Source: Aeromicrobium sp. (GTDB lineage: Bacteria; Actinomycetota; Actinomycetes; Propionibacteriales; Nocardioidaceae). Taken from it: 10,210 nt of DNA. Both the position numbers and the translations under genes were made by a program. The stretch covers positions 1 through 10,210 of the forward strand of contig JALRKU010000283.1 in the NCBI GenBank assembly GCA_023254755.1, read 5' to 3'. Of this stretch, positions 1-7,100 are shown piece by piece; the first letter of the stretch is position 1, and every line of letters begins with the position of its first letter. The notes under the pieces are model-generated. The model was not told the origin of the DNA. It ran no database searches and saw nothing but the letters and a program-made list of their open reading frames with translations.

Positions 1-1
1 C

Positions 2-139
2 GGCGTCCTCGTGACGGTCGACGACCCGAGCGACCCCACGCCCTACTGGATCGTGTCCTCGCGGCGTCCCGACGCGCTGGCCGCCGCCATCAACGACCAC
101 CTCACCCGACAGGAGGCCCCGCGTGGCCAGGAGACGTAA
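2..139 (+). CDS. DUF3093 family protein, C-terminal fragment (5' end outside window)
   Basis: An open frame enters from the left edge and ends at TAA 137-139, leaving 45 residues. The part seen contains DDPSDPTPYWIVSSRRPDAL, the kind of ending I associate with DUF3093, a small actinobacterial membrane protein family of unknown function. The membrane segments would lie upstream of the window and cannot be checked. Its last 17 bases overlap the DUF4235 gene in another frame, so the two are probably co-transcribed and translationally coupled. The family call rests on this short tail and on its neighbours (DUF4235, and DUF4193 on the other strand), which accompany DUF3093 in other Actinobacteria. 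Coding status is well supported; the function is unknown. Confidence 0.72.
   Translation, partial: GVLVTVDDPSDPTPYWIVSSRRPDALAAAINDHLTRQEAPRGQET
111..116 (+). promoter_or_regulatory. Shine-Dalgarno site for the DUF4235 gene
   Basis: A perfect AGGAGG lies inside the end of the DUF3093 reading frame, 6 bases before the GTG at 123. It fixes GTG 123 as the start and implies re-initiation on a shared transcript. Confidence 0.8.
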
Positions 140-545
140 GGGCGGCGACGCCGCGGCGGAGAGCCCGGCAGGGAAGAAGCCGGCCGGCAAGCGGACGTGG
201 AAGCTGATGGACCGCGCCGCCACGGTCGTCGGTGGCGTGCTGGCCACGCGCGCCACGGCGGTCGCGTGGCGGGGACTCACCGGCAAGCAGCCGCCGACGT
301 CCGGACGTCACCCCGACGTCACGACGCGCGAGGCCGTGCTGTGGGCGGTCATCGGTGGCAGCGTCACCGAGCTGGTCAAGACCGGCATCCGACGGGGCAC
401 CGCCACGTACTGGGTGCGCTCGACCGGCGAGCTGCCGCCCGGCATGAAGCCGATCGCCGACCCGTCGGACGACGGGCTGCAGGCCGAGGCCGACGAGGTC
501 AGGCAGGCCCGGACGAGCCCGCGGAAGCGACGCCGCCGTCGCTGA
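123..545 (+). CDS. DUF4235 family small membrane-associated protein
   Basis: This is a 140-residue protein starting at GTG, placed by the AGGAGG 6 bases upstream. After a basic, disordered N-terminus (residues 1-25) comes the DUF4235 core: WKLMDRAATVVGGVLATRA (26-44), then AWRGLTGKQPP (48-58) and a second apolar stretch, AVLWAVIGGSVTELVKTGIRRG (71-92), ending near TYW (95-97). The two apolar helices could be weak membrane segments. The tail (118-140) is acidic and then strongly basic, ending in RKRRRRR, which could face the cytoplasm or nucleic acid. No catalytic motif is visible and the family has no known function. The gene overlaps the DUF3093 gene by 17 bases, so the two form an operon, and it converges on the DUF4193 gene across a hairpin terminator. 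The family call is confident; the role is unknown. Confidence 0.85.
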   Translation: MARRRKGGDAAAESPAGKKPAGKRTWKLMDRAATVVGGVLATRATAVAWRGLTGKQPPTSGRHPDVTTREAVLWAVIGGSVTELVKTGIRRGTATYWVRSTGELPPGMKPIADPSDDGLQAEADEVRQARTSPRKRRRRR

Positions 546-588
546 AACGGCCGATCCGCGCCTGTGACGACGAGGCCGTGACGACGAA

Positions 589-620
589 GCGCCGCCGTCC
601 CCGTGAGGGATCGGCGGCGC
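589..620. terminator. Hairpin between convergent genes (likely bidirectional terminator)
   Basis: A perfect 9-bp inverted repeat, GCGCCGCCG (589-597) and CGGCGGCGC (612-620), has a 14-base loop in which CCC and GGG can extend the stem past a small bulge. It sits between the stop codons of the DUF4235 gene (545) and the convergent DUF4193 gene (636). There is no U-tract, as is common for actinobacterial terminators. Because it is symmetric it could serve both strands. Confidence 0.7.
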
Positions 621-635
621 GGTGCGTCGAATCGG

Positions 636-932
636 TCAGGCGCAGTCGCTGCAGATCAGGACGCCGTTCTTGTCGGACGCCAGCTGGCTGCGGTGGTGGA
701 CCAGGAAGCACGACGAGCAGGTGAACTCGTCGTTCTGCTTCGGCACCACCTGGACCGCGAGCTCCTCGTGCGACAGATCGGCGCCCGGAAGCTCGAACGA
801 CTCCGCAGCCTCGGTCTCGTCCTCGTCGACCTTGCCGGAGTTCTTCTCGTGACGACGCGCCTTCAGCTCCTCGATGCTGTCCTCGGACTGGTCCTCGTCC
901 GTCTTGCGCGGTGCGTCGTAGTCGGTCGCCAT
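636..932 (-). CDS. DUF4193 family zinc-ribbon protein
   Basis: This 98-residue protein starts at ATG 932, with GAGGGAG (943-949) 10 bases upstream. The first 60 residues are highly charged and acidic (TDEDQSEDSIEELKARRHEK, then VDEDETEAAESFELPGADL). The C-terminal part carries two cysteine pairs, C72-S-S-C75 and C94-S-D-C97, which form an obvious four-cysteine zinc-ribbon. The protein ends one residue after the last cysteine. This is the standard architecture and length of DUF4193, nearly universal in Actinobacteria (Rv2699c in M. tuberculosis, as I recall) and without an assigned function. An acidic tail joined to a zinc ribbon suggests a protein-binding role, possibly with transcription or translation machinery, but that is inference. 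It is transcribed alone, with 94 bp between it and the upstream monophosphatase gene. Confidence 0.93.
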   Translation of the reverse strand: MATDYDAPRKTDEDQSEDSIEELKARRHEKNSGKVDEDETEAAESFELPGADLSHEELAVQVVPKQNDEFTCSSCFLVHHRSQLASDKNGVLICSDCA

Positions 933-942
933 GCTGTGGTGT

Positions 943-949
943 CTCCCTC
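943..949 (-). promoter_or_regulatory. Shine-Dalgarno site for the DUF4193 gene
   Basis: On the - strand the sequence reads GAGGGAG, ending 10 bases before ATG 932. The spacing is slightly long but usable, and no better start is available. Confidence 0.55.
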
Positions 950-983
950 GTCCTGCGTCCTCGTCAGCGATTTCGTCGGGCAG

Positions 984-989
984 ATTGTG
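984..989 (-). promoter_or_regulatory. Candidate -10 element for the DUF4193 gene
   Basis: On the - strand CACAAT keeps the conserved A and final T of a sigma-70-type -10 box and would start transcription about 45 bases before ATG 932. No good -35 is seen at 16-18 bases, so this is tentative. It overlaps the short palindrome GTGTCACAC (987-995). Confidence 0.25.
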
Positions 990-1026
990 TCACACCCTGA
1001 CGGCTGCTCCGACCGGTGTGTCGGTG

Positions 1027-1833
1027 CTAGAAGCCACAAGCGCGGACGAGCGCGAAGTATTCCTCCGCGATCGACGGATGAGCCCCCATCGTCAGGCGAT
1101 GGTCGGGTGGACCGTCGAGGCCGCTGAGGACGATGCCGGACTCCTGCGCCACCAGGCCTCCCGCGGCGAGGTCCCACGGATGGAGGCCCTGCTCGACGTA
1201 GGCGTCGTAGCGGCCCTCGGCGAGTCCGCACAGGTCGATCGCCGCGGAGCCGATGCGACGGATGTCACGCACCTGGGGAAGCAGCAGGGCCGCAGCCCGG
1301 GCCTGGCGGGCCCGCACCGCGGGCACGTAGTTGAAGCCCGTCGCGACCAGCGCGTGGGCGACCGAGTCCGGGATCGGCGCCGTGAGCACCGTGCGCTCGT
1401 CGCCGTCGTACCTCCACGACCCGCGCCCGCGGATCGCGCCCCACTCCTGGCGGGCCGGCACGTCGACGACGTGCCCGACGACGACCTCCCCGTCGACCTG
1501 CGCGGCGATCGAGACGGCGTAGGCGCCGATGCCGTAGACGAAGTTGACGGTCCCGTCGATCGGGTCCACCACCCACTCGACGCCGCTCGTCCCGACGACG
1601 TGCTCTCCCTCCTCGCCGACGAACCCGTCGTCCGGACGGACCGCGAGGATCCGCTCGCGGATGAGCGCCTCGGTCCGTCGGTCGAGCTCGGTCACGACGT
1701 CGGTCTCGCTGGACTTGGTCGCCGCGACCGCGACGCGACCGGAGGGCCGGGACGCGCGCACCAGGTCGGCCGCCTCGAGGCCGACCCGGCGGGCCAGCGA
1801 CAGCAGGTCCTCGCGATCGGGGTGATCCGTCAC
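1027..1833 (-). CDS. Inositol monophosphatase family protein (SuhB/IMPase-like)
   Basis: This 268-residue protein belongs to the Mg2+-dependent FIG/IMPase phosphatase superfamily. Visible motifs are TDVVTELD (44-51), GEEG with metal-binding Glu74/Glu75 (73-76), the signature WVVDPIDGTVNF (87-98) with metal ligands Asp90 and Asp93, IRRIGSAAIDLC (191-202), and HPWDLAAG (218-225) with Asp221. All catalytic residues are present and the length is normal. The likely reaction is hydrolysis of inositol-1-phosphate or a related phosphate monoester; related actinobacterial enzymes also act on fructose-1,6-bisphosphate or histidinol phosphate, so the substrate is not settled by sequence. The start is GTG 1833, whose first four bases overlap the ferrochelatase stop (GTGA), so its translation is probably coupled. 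The neighbouring DUF4193 gene favours the suhB-type orthologue found beside DUF4193 in Mycobacterium. The stop is TAG. Confidence 0.92.
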   Translation of the reverse strand: MTDHPDREDLLSLARRVGLEAADLVRASRPSGRVAVAATKSSETDVVTELDRRTEALIRERILAVRPDDGFVGEEGEHVVGTSGVEWVVDPIDGTVNFVYGIGAYAVSIAAQVDGEVVVGHVVDVPARQEWGAIRGRGSWRYDGDERTVLTAPIPDSVAHALVATGFNYVPAVRARQARAAALLLPQVRDIRRIGSAAIDLCGLAEGRYDAYVEQGLHPWDLAAGGLVAQESGIVLSGLDGPPDHRLTMGAHPSIAEEYFALVRACGF

Positions 1834-2870
1834 GGGACGGTCGGTAGCCCGGTCTCGGGGCTCAGGCAGCAGTCCGCGGGACAGGCGTCACAGGCCGCGG
1901 CGAAGGCGCCGGTGGCGGGACGGGCGGGGTCCTCGCCGCGCTCGGCGGCCGCGCGCTCGAGGAGCAGCTCGCGGACCACCGCGACGAAGCGAGGGTGGTC
2001 CTGCGGCGTCGCGACGCGACGGAAGCGCAGACCGAGCTTGTCCGCCGTCGCCTTGGCCTCGGTGTCGAGGTCGTACACGACCTCCATGTGGTCCGACACG
2101 AACCCGACGGGGACGACGACGACGGACTCGACCCCGTCGGCCGAGAGCTGCTCCAGGAGGTCGTTGACGTCGGGCTCGAGCCACGGCGTGCGCGGGGAGC
2201 CGGACCGTGAGCAGAACGCGAGGCTCCAGGCCGTGGCGCCGCTGCGCTCGGCCACGACCGCCATGACGTCCTCGTGCTCACGGCGGTAGAGACCGACGTC
2301 GGGTCCGCCGCTGGCGTCGTTCATCGCGTCGGGGATCGAGTGGGTCATGAAGACCACGTGCGTGCCGCTGGGCGCCTCAGCCAGCGCGAGCGCGGTGGCC
2401 TCGACGAACGGCTCGACGAAGCCGGGATGGTTGAAGTAGTGGCGGAGCCGGTCGAGGCGGACCGCGGTGCCCTCGGACGCCGCAGCCAGGTTCTCGCGGT
2501 ACTGCCGGCAGCTGGAGTAGGACGAGTACGCGCTCGTCAGGAAGCACGCGGCGCGCTGCACGCCGTCGGCCTCCATCTGCCGGACCGTGTCGGACAGGTA
2601 GGGGTCCCAGTTGCGGTTGCCCCAGTACACCGGCAGGTCGATGTCGTGCTCGGCCAGGTCCGCGCGGATCGCGTCGAGGAACGCCCGGTTGAGGTCGTTG
2701 ATCGGCGACCGTCCGCCGAACAGGTGGTAGTGCTCCCCCACGGCGGCGAGGCGTTCGCGCGGGATGCCGCGGCCGGCGGTCACGTTCTCCAGGAACGGGA
2801 TGACGTCCTCGGTCTTCTCGGGGCCGCCGAAGGAGACCAGGAGCAGCGCGTCGTAGGGGCCCACGTCCAT
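1830..2870 (-). CDS. cpfC: Ferrochelatase, probably coproporphyrin III type (CpfC/HemH)
   Basis: This 346-residue enzyme inserts Fe2+ into the porphyrin late in heme synthesis. Family features are YDALLLVSFGGPE (6-18), SAYSSYSSCRQY (113-124), THSIPDAM with metal-site His177 (176-183), and PVGFVSDHMEVVYDLD with Glu263 (254-269). In Actinobacteria this protein generally uses coproporphyrin III, giving coproheme that a later decarboxylase (absent here) converts to heme b. C-terminal cysteines 327, 330, 334 and 335, together with Cys121 in the YSSC motif, resemble the [2Fe-2S] cluster ligands known in many actinobacterial ferrochelatases. The ATG at 2870 has no clear Shine-Dalgarno sequence but lies 7 bases downstream of a -10-like box, suggesting a leaderless mRNA. 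It is first in a two-gene unit with the inositol monophosphatase (4-base overlap). The alternative symbol is hemH. Confidence 0.96.
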   Translation of the reverse strand: MDVGPYDALLLVSFGGPEKTEDVIPFLENVTAGRGIPRERLAAVGEHYHLFGGRSPINDLNRAFLDAIRADLAEHDIDLPVYWGNRNWDPYLSDTVRQMEADGVQRAACFLTSAYSSYSSCRQYRENLAAASEGTAVRLDRLRHYFNHPGFVEPFVEATALALAEAPSGTHVVFMTHSIPDAMNDASGGPDVGLYRREHEDVMAVVAERSGATAWSLAFCSRSGSPRTPWLEPDVNDLLEQLSADGVESVVVVPVGFVSDHMEVVYDLDTEAKATADKLGLRFRRVATPQDHPRFVAVVRELLLERAAAERGEDPARPATGAFAAACDACPADCCLSPETGLPTVP

Positions 2871-2876
2871 GTCGCC

Positions 2877-2905
2877 ATCGTCCCACGACGGGTGTCGGCG
2901 GGCAC
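2877..2905 (-). promoter_or_regulatory. Candidate leaderless promoter of the ferrochelatase gene
   Basis: On the - strand GTGCCC (2905-2900), a 17-base spacer and GACGAT (2882-2877) are followed by only 6 bases before ATG 2870. That places the expected start of transcription at the A of the ATG. The -35 match is weak, but the geometry and the absence of a Shine-Dalgarno sequence agree. Confidence 0.4.
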
Positions 2906-2907
2906 TG

Positions 2908-2913
2908 CGAGGA
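2908..2913 (+). promoter_or_regulatory. Shine-Dalgarno site for the winged-helix gene
   Basis: CGAGGA lies 7 bases before GTG 2921 and supports that start. The next in-frame ATG, 34 codons later, would remove a conserved N-terminal segment. The 50-bp gap from the ferrochelatase start means the divergent promoters must overlap. Confidence 0.5.
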
Positions 2914-2920
2914 TGCCTGC

Positions 2921-4102
2921 GTGCGCCACATCGACGACGACGAGAGGCGGGCGCGGCTCGCGCGTCGCCACGCCCTCCATCCCGAGCACCGGGTCGCCGA
3001 CCCGGTCGCGGCCACCCGCGCCATGACGGTGCTGCACTCCACCGAGCCGCACTCGGTCCACCTCGCGATCCGGGCCCGCACCCACGGCGTCACGCTCGCC
3101 GACGTCGACCGAGCGCTGTACGACGACCGCACCCTGGTCAAGCAGCTCGCCATGCGCCGCACGCTGTTCGTGTTCCCCCGTGACCTGCTGCCGGCCGCCT
3201 GGGGCAGCGCCTCGGCCCGCGTCGCCGGCACCGAGGCGCGTCGCCTCGCCGCCGACGTCGAGAAGGCCGGCGTCTGCGCCGACGGCGCGGCCTGGGTCAA
3301 CCAGGCGGTCGCGCAGGTCGCCGCACGGCTCGCCGCCGGCGACGACCTCGACGTCGCGGCGCTGCGGCGCGAGCTGCCCGACCTCGAGGCACGCATCGTC
3401 TTCGGCAGCGGCGCGTGGACCCAGGAGGCTGCGGCAGGTCCCCGCGTCGTCACGGTCGCCGGAGCTCGCGGCCTGGTGGTGCGGGGCCCGAACGGCGGGC
3501 ACTGGCGCCTGTCCCGCCCGCGCTGGACGTCCACGAGGTCCTGGCTCGGCGACGTCCCCGAGGCCCTCGACGAGGCCGCCGGCTACGCCGAGCTCGTGCG
3601 TCGGTGGCTCGTCACGTTCGGTCCCGGCACCGAGGACGACGTCGTCTGGTGGCTCGGCGGCACCAAGAGCGCGGTCCGCCGCGCGTTCGCCGACGTCGAG
3701 GCCGTCCCCGTGTCGCTCGACCACGGACGCAGCGGCTTCGTGCTCCCCGACGACCTCGATCCCGTGGCCGACCCGGGCGACTGGGCCGCGCTGCTGCCGT
3801 CGCTCGATCCCACCACGATGGGCTGGCGGCACCGCGAGCACTACCTCGACGCCGTCGACGCGCCCTTCCTGTTCGACCGGGCCGGCAACGGCGGGCCCAC
3901 CGCGTGGTGGAACGGCCGCGTCGTCGGCAGCTGGGTCCAGGACCCCGACGGCGTCGTTCAGGTGCTCGCGCGTCGCCCGCTGCCCGCCGCCGCGCGGGCC
4001 ACGCTGGACCGCGAGGCGGCGGCGCTCACGCAGTGGCTCGGGGGCGAGGTCGTCAACAGCATCTACGCCGCGCCGATGGTCCGCGGCGAGAGGCTGCCGT
4101 GA
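2921..4102 (+). CDS. Winged-helix DNA-binding domain protein (HTH_42 / AlkZ-like superfamily)
   Basis: This 393-residue protein has the layout of the HTH_42 'winged helix DNA-binding domain-containing' family: RRARLARRHALH near the N-terminus (9-20), ATRAMTVLHSTEPHSVHLAIRAR (31-53), MRRTLFVFP (78-86), a central helix-turn-helix-like block RRWLVTFGPGTEDDVVWWLG (227-246), PGDWAALLPSLDPTTMGWRHREHYL (285-309), and FDRAGNGGPTAWWNGRVVGSW (318-338). The superfamily includes the DNA glycosylases AlkZ and YcaQ, which unhook interstrand crosslinks. Where those enzymes carry a catalytic Gln motif (QxD or QxR), I align the LHST at 38-41 of this protein, so glycosylase activity is doubtful. DNA binding is a reasonable inference; the biological role is unknown. 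The start is GTG 2921, preceded by GAGGA. The gene is divergent from the ferrochelatase gene and 54 bp upstream of putA on the same strand. Confidence 0.85.
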   Translation: MRHIDDDERRARLARRHALHPEHRVADPVAATRAMTVLHSTEPHSVHLAIRARTHGVTLADVDRALYDDRTLVKQLAMRRTLFVFPRDLLPAAWGSASARVAGTEARRLAADVEKAGVCADGAAWVNQAVAQVAARLAAGDDLDVAALRRELPDLEARIVFGSGAWTQEAAAGPRVVTVAGARGLVVRGPNGGHWRLSRPRWTSTRSWLGDVPEALDEAAGYAELVRRWLVTFGPGTEDDVVWWLGGTKSAVRRAFADVEAVPVSLDHGRSGFVLPDDLDPVADPGDWAALLPSLDPTTMGWRHREHYLDAVDAPFLFDRAGNGGPTAWWNGRVVGSWVQDPDGVVQVLARRPLPAAARATLDREAAALTQWLGGEVVNSIYAAPMVRGERLP

Positions 4103-4118
4103 TGGCAGGGGTCGGGGC

Positions 4119-4147
4119 GTGCCGTGAGCTGCGGTCATGACTAATCT
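4119..4147 (+). promoter_or_regulatory. Candidate leaderless promoter of putA
   Basis: TAATCT (4142-4147) is a good -10 box, with GTGCCG (4119-4124) 17 bases upstream as a weak -35. Only 9 bases separate the -10 box from ATG 4157, and there is no Shine-Dalgarno sequence between. Transcription would begin at or within about 3 bases of the start codon, giving a leaderless message. Confidence 0.5.
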
Positions 4148-4156
4148 GAAGCCCTG

Positions 4157-7100
4157 ATGACCGACCTGACCCTCGCCGAGCGAAGCATCGAGCTGGTCCG
4201 GGCCTGGATCGACCCGCGTCAGGCCGGCCGGCACCGTCCCGACCGTGCCGCACAGCGCCTGTCGGCCCTGCTGAAGGATCCCGACGGACTCGAGTTCACG
4301 ATCGGCTTCGTCGACCGCGTGATCCGCCCCGAGGACCCCGGCGTCGCCGCGGCGAACCTGCGGCGCCTCGCTCGCCGCTCACCACGGTTCCTGCCGTGGT
4401 CGCAGCGGTTCCTGCTGCGCACCGGCGCGCTCGTGTCGCGGGTCGCCCCCGGCTTCGTGGTCTCCACGGCCCAGCGCACCCTCCGTCGCATGGTCGGTCA
4501 CCTGGTGGTCGACGCACGCCCCGGGCCTCTCGGCCCCGCCATCCGCTCGCTGCGCGCCGGCGGCGACCGGCTCAATCTCAACCTGCTGGGCGAGGCCGTG
4601 CTGGGCGAGGACGAGGCCGCGCGTCGGCGCGACGGCGTCCTGGACCTGATCCGTCGAGACGACGTCGACTACGTGTCCGTGAAGGTCTCCTCGGTGGCCA
4701 GCCAGCTGTCCATGTGGGCCTTCGACGAGTCGGTGGCCCGCATCGTCGGCCAGCTCACGCCGCTGTACCAGGCGGCTCAGGACCACGGACAGGTCTTCGT
4801 CAACCTCGACATGGAGGAGTACCACGACCTCGACCTGACCGTCGCGGTCTTCACGACCGTCCTCGAGTCGTTCCCCGACCTCGAGGCCGGCATCGTGCTG
4901 CAGGCCTACCTGCCCGACGCCCTCGGTGCGATGCAGCACCTGCAGGAGTGGGCCGCCGGACGACGGGCGGCCGGCGGCTCCGCCATCAAGGTCCGGGTCG
5001 TCAAGGGCGCCAACCTGGCCATGGAGCGCGTCGACGCCACGATGCACGGCTGGCCCCTCGCGACCTGGTCGAGCAAGGTCGAGACCGACGCGTCCTACAA
5101 GCGCGTGCTCGAGTGGTCGATGACGCCCGAGCGCGTCGACGCGATCCACCTCGGCGTCGCGGGACAGAACCTCTTCGACATCGCGTACGCCTGGTTGCTG
5201 GCCGGCGACCGCGGGGTCCGCGACCAGGTCCAGTTCGAGATGCTGCTGGGCATGGGCACGGGGGCCGTCGATGCCGTGCGTCGCGAGGTCGGCTCGCTCG
5301 TGCTCTACACCCCGGTCGTCGACCCGGGTGAGTTCGACGTCGCGATCGCCTACCTCATCCGGCGTCTCGAGGAGAACGCCAGCAGCGAGAACTTCCTCTC
5401 CGCCGCGTTCGAGCTCGGCGACGACCCGGAGCTGTTCGCGCGAGAGACCACGCGGTTCCTCGACTCCGTGGCGCTCGTCGACGCCCCGCACCCGGCCACC
5501 CACCGCGTGCAGGACCGCTCGTCGCACGTGGCCGCGACGGTCGAGGCCGGCACGACGTTCCGCAACACCCCCGACACCGACCCGGCGATCGCCGCCAACC
5601 GGGCGTGGGGCCGCCGAGCCCTCGCCCGCGTCGCGTACACCCAGATCGGCACCCAGACCGTGCACGACGGCAAGGTGCCCGGCCCCGCGAGCCTGGAGAG
5701 CATCATCCTGCAGACCCGCAGTGCCGGCGAGGCGTGGGCGGCCCGCGGAGCCGACGTGCGCGCGTGGATCCTGCACGAGGCCGGCCGGGCGCTCGAGGCC
5801 CGCCGCGGCGACCTGGTGACGGTCATGGCCGCCGAGGCCGGCAAGACGATCGCCGAGGGCGACGTCGAGGTCAGCGAGGCCATCGACTTCGCCCACTACT
5901 ACGCCGAGTCGGGACGTCGTCTCGAGGCCGTCGACGGCGCCGCCTTCCGCCCGTTCCGCACGACGGTCGTCATCCCCCCGTGGAACTTCCCGGTCGCGAT
6001 CCCGGCGGGCATGGTGCTCTCGGCCCTCGCGGCCGGCAGCGGCGTCGTCATCAAGGCCGCCCCGCAGACCCGACGCTGCGCCGCGGTCATGGTCGAGGCG
6101 CTGTGGCAGGCCGGCGTCCCGCGCGACCTGCTCCGCTACGTCACGCTCGACGAGGGACCGCTCAGCAAGGCGCTCGTCGCCCACTCCGACGTCGACCAGG
6201 TGCTGCTCACCGGAGGCTGGGACACCGCCGCGCTGTTCCGCTCGTGGAAGCCGCACCTGCGCCTGCTGGCCGAGACCAGCGGCAAGAACGCGCTCGTCGT
6301 CACCCCGTCGGCCGATCTCGACATCGCCGTGGCCGACCTCGTGCGCAGCGCCTTCGGACACGCGGGCCAGAAGTGCTCGGCCGCGAGCCTGGCGATCCTC
6401 GTGGGCTCGGTCGGCACCTCCGAGCGCTTCCGGCGCCAGCTCGTCGACGCCGTGCGCTCGCTCGCGGTGGGCTTCCCCGACGACCCCGAGGTCACGGTCG
6501 GCCCGGTCATCGAGCCACCGCAGGGCAAGCTGCTGTCCGGCCTGACCGAGCTCGGTCCCGGCGAGTCGTGGCTGCTCGAGCCACGCCGCCTCGACGACAC
6601 GGGGCGGCTCTGGTCTCCCGGCATCCGCCTCGGCGTCCGCCCTGGCAGCGAGTTCCACACGACCGAGTACTTCGGTCCCGTGCTCGGGCTGATGCACGCC
6701 GACTCCCTCGACCAGGCGATCGCGTGGCAGAACGCCACCGACTACGGGCTCACCGCCGGCCTCCACTCCCTCGACCCCACCGAGGTCAGCAGGTGGATCG
6801 ACCGCGTCGAGGCGGGCAACCTCTACGTCAACCGCGGCATCACCGGGGCGATCGTGCAGCGCCAGCCGTTCGGGGGCTGGAAGCGCTCCAACGTCGGCGC
6901 CACCGCGAAGGCCGGCGGTCCCAACTACCTCGCGCACCTCGGCACGTGGCACCGTCGCCCGGTCCGCCGCGCCGCCGACCCCGACGGGCTCGTGGCGCCC
7001 GTGCGGGCCCTGCTCGACTCGGTGCGCCCTCACGTCTCGATCGCCGACCACGACGCACTGGTCGCGGCGGCGAGCACCGACGAGACGGCGTGGCGGCGCG

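Noticed and set aside
987..995. Palindrome GTGTCACAC upstream of the DUF4193 gene as an operator
   Set aside because: It is only nine bases with no second copy nearby; such palindromes occur by chance.
1012..1025. Hairpin ACCG-N6-CGGT just after the monophosphatase stop as a terminator
   Set aside because: A 4-bp stem with no U-tract is too weak to call.
931..2289. A 452-codon + strand open frame opposite the monophosphatase and ferrochelatase genes
   Set aside because: It crosses two well-identified - strand genes, has low-complexity composition and no motif. It is a high-G+C shadow.
2780..4234. A 484-codon - strand open frame opposite the winged-helix gene
   Set aside because: The sense-strand product has family motifs and a ribosome site; the antisense frame has neither and runs into the ferrochelatase start and the putA start.
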